NCBI GenBank assembly: GCA_043825615.1
Contig: JBDRRS010000013.1
Coordinates: 62,001-126,000, forward strand
Length of the DNA stretch: 64,000 nucleotides
Direction of reading: 5' to 3'
Source: JBDRMV01 sp043825615
GTDB taxonomy: Bacteria; CG03
Below, piece by piece: positions 63,387 to 64,000 of the stretch. The position numbers were made by a program, and so were the translations under genes. The notes under the pieces are model-generated. The model was given only the letters and a program-made list of their open reading frames with translations. It made no database searches and was not told the DNA's origin. Each line of letters starts with the position of its first letter. Positions within the stretch are counted from its first letter, which is position 1.

Positions 63387-63604
63387 TTTTTCAGGGGCGT
63401 TTTCAGACCTTTTCTAATAGATTCTCTCATCCCCTGAATGGAAAGCAAATATAACGTTTCTTTAATGGCGCGCCAATCATCTTCTGCAATCAAAACGGCA
63501 TTATTCCGCTTTCCTGTAATCTGAATCGGCTCATGAAGCTGAGCGGTCCTGTCAAGTAACTTATATATGTTGCCCCTTACTTGGCTGGCTGTCAGAGTAA
63601 TCAT
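63362..63604 (-). CDS. yefM: YefM/Phd-family antitoxin
   Basis: An 80-residue antitoxin starting MITLTASQVRGNIYKLLDRT with GKRNNAVLIAEDDWRAIKET, the Phd/YefM N-terminal DNA-binding fold. The ATG has GGAGGTG upstream. A palindromic operator overlaps the promoter at 63624-63652. Confidence 0.92.
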   Translation of the reverse strand: MITLTASQVRGNIYKLLDRTAQLHEPIQITGKRNNAVLIAEDDWRAIKETLYLLSIQGMRESIRKGLKTPLKKCGKKLKW

Positions 63605-63623
63605 AATTATCACCTCCGTTACA

Positions 63624-63652
63624 AGCGTACCATATGACGTACGTTACGTCAA
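63624..63652 (-). promoter_or_regulatory. yefM-yoeB promoter with palindromic operator
   Basis: On the minus strand TTGACG (63652-63647), 17-base spacer, TACGCT (63629-63624). The inverted repeat TGACGTA-CGT-TACGTCA at 63635-63651 covers the spacer and -35, so YefM binding there should block transcription. Confidence 0.7.
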
Positions 63653-63765
63653 GAACAAATCTTTAGATATGGTCGGAACCCACCACTGGATCGCTCAGTG
63701 CGGCGGAACCAATCCTGTGCGGATCGGATACAGTCCAGCGGGTTGAGTGGGTTGTAGCCCTTCAA
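63649..63765 (-). pseudogene. Truncated cassette ORF
   Basis: After the attC site a TTG with AGGAG upstream opens LKGYNPLNPLDCIRSAQDWF followed by RRTERSSGGFRPYLKICS and a stop that overlaps the yefM -35 box. No family is recognised. It looks like the start of a cassette gene cut short by the incoming yefM-yoeB module. Confidence 0.45.
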
Positions 63766-63787
63766 TTCATATCTCCTTTCTCATCTG

Positions 63788-63869
63788 ATCCAACGTCGTG
63801 CATGACCGTCTTTGGAAAGACGTGCGAAGCGCGGCTTTTCAAAGTACGTGTCAATGCATCTTGTTGGGC
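63788..63869 (-). mobile_element. attC recombination site of an integron cassette
   Basis: On the minus strand R'' is GCCCAAC (63869-63863) and R' is GTTGGAT (63794-63788), both exact matches to RYYYAAC and GTTRRRY. The arms AACAAGATGCATTGAC and GTCATGCACGACGTT pair with one extra base in the 5' arm, which sets the orientation to minus. The centre holds GCGAAGCGCGG (plus strand) as in the 7805 site. The stop codon of the upstream gene overlaps R''. 82 bp is a normal attC size. Confidence 0.85.
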
Positions 63870-64000
63870 TATTTCAGTTTTCGTATTTCCTTCACATTCT
63901 GGTTGAACCAGTCTCCCCACGAGTCCATCAGTTTCTGGCCTGCGAGGGAGATGGTTGCGTCCGCCTTGTCGTTGCCCTCAACGACAAGGCGAAGCCCTGC
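63869..64000 (-). CDS. Integron cassette protein, C-terminal part only
   Basis: The 3' end of a minus-strand gene entering from outside the window. The last 43 residues include LRLVVEGNDKADATISLAGQ and KLMDSWGDWFNQNVKEIRKL. No family is recognised. The stop TAG overlaps the R'' core of the attC site that follows. A perfect inverted repeat with 13-bp arms lies inside at 63962-63991. Confidence 0.7.
   Translation of the reverse strand, partial: AGLRLVVEGNDKADATISLAGQKLMDSWGDWFNQNVKEIRKLK

Overview
The window is about 64 kb of bacterial chromosome with densely packed housekeeping genes, many joined by 4-base ATGA stop/start overlaps. Lipoprotein signal peptidase (LspA), a TolQ/ExbB-ExbD-TonB energy-transduction operon and an FtsEX-EnvC-CtpA-YibQ division block point to a diderm (Gram-negative-type) cell. 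The FlgD-like 'YPNPW' C-terminal domain on a large secreted protein, the two very long coiled-coil proteins and the CsaB/DUF5693 pair suggest an uncultivated candidate-phylum bacterium. The phylum cannot be fixed from this sequence.

Layout. 1-5975 (minus): RNase G, a HAMP membrane protein, MurI, the queuosine-precursor genes queD-queC-queE, a small conserved protein and RecA. 6119-8764 (minus): accessory genes made of a decayed PIN toxin module, an Mrr-type endonuclease and a trypsin-like protease, with an integron-type attC site between the last two. 8981-13165 (plus): tRNA-Val, a NusG-II protein, a TSUP permease, a release-factor-like rescue protein, a phosphorylase, a GT2, and a ParB-like/spore-photoproduct-lyase-like pair. 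13449-32377: two giant coiled-coil proteins (minus) flank a Tol-Pal/TonB-like operon (plus), a VapBC pair and a DUF285-repeat surface protein behind a c-di-GMP-I riboswitch. 32486-44025 (plus): udp-cdd, then DUF5693, csaB, ftsE, ftsX, envC, ctpA, yibQ, tsaD, a glmU N-domain and prs. 44026-50995: an AT-rich variable island with a nucleotidyltransferase pair next to half an attC, BrnTA, a tyrosine recombinase, a two-component system carrying three simple-sequence repeats, and a sigma-54-like/GIY-YIG fusion. 50996-57389 (minus): DUF1844, gltX, hisG, a tsaB-coiled-coil-rimI fusion, tsaE, thiL and a small membrane protein. 57494-63095 (plus): proC, a YggT-like protein, mtnA, ileS, lspA. 63102-64000 (minus): YoeB/YefM, then a textbook attC and the end of another cassette gene.

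Most notable points. (1) A sigma-54 core/DNA-binding region without the usual activator-binding region is fused to a GIY-YIG nuclease. (2) Just downstream, a sensor kinase is preceded by a promoter-proximal ORF that reads through eight 4-bp repeats and stops 3 bases before the kinase start; the kinase itself holds (GAA)n and (GCA)n tracts, so the locus looks phase-variable. (3) Integron-type attC sites follow minus-strand accessory genes, with no integron integrase visible. (4) A dispersed repeat keeps a perfect 24-bp palindrome by compensatory changes. (5) A c-di-GMP riboswitch with its own terminator precedes the repeat-rich surface protein.
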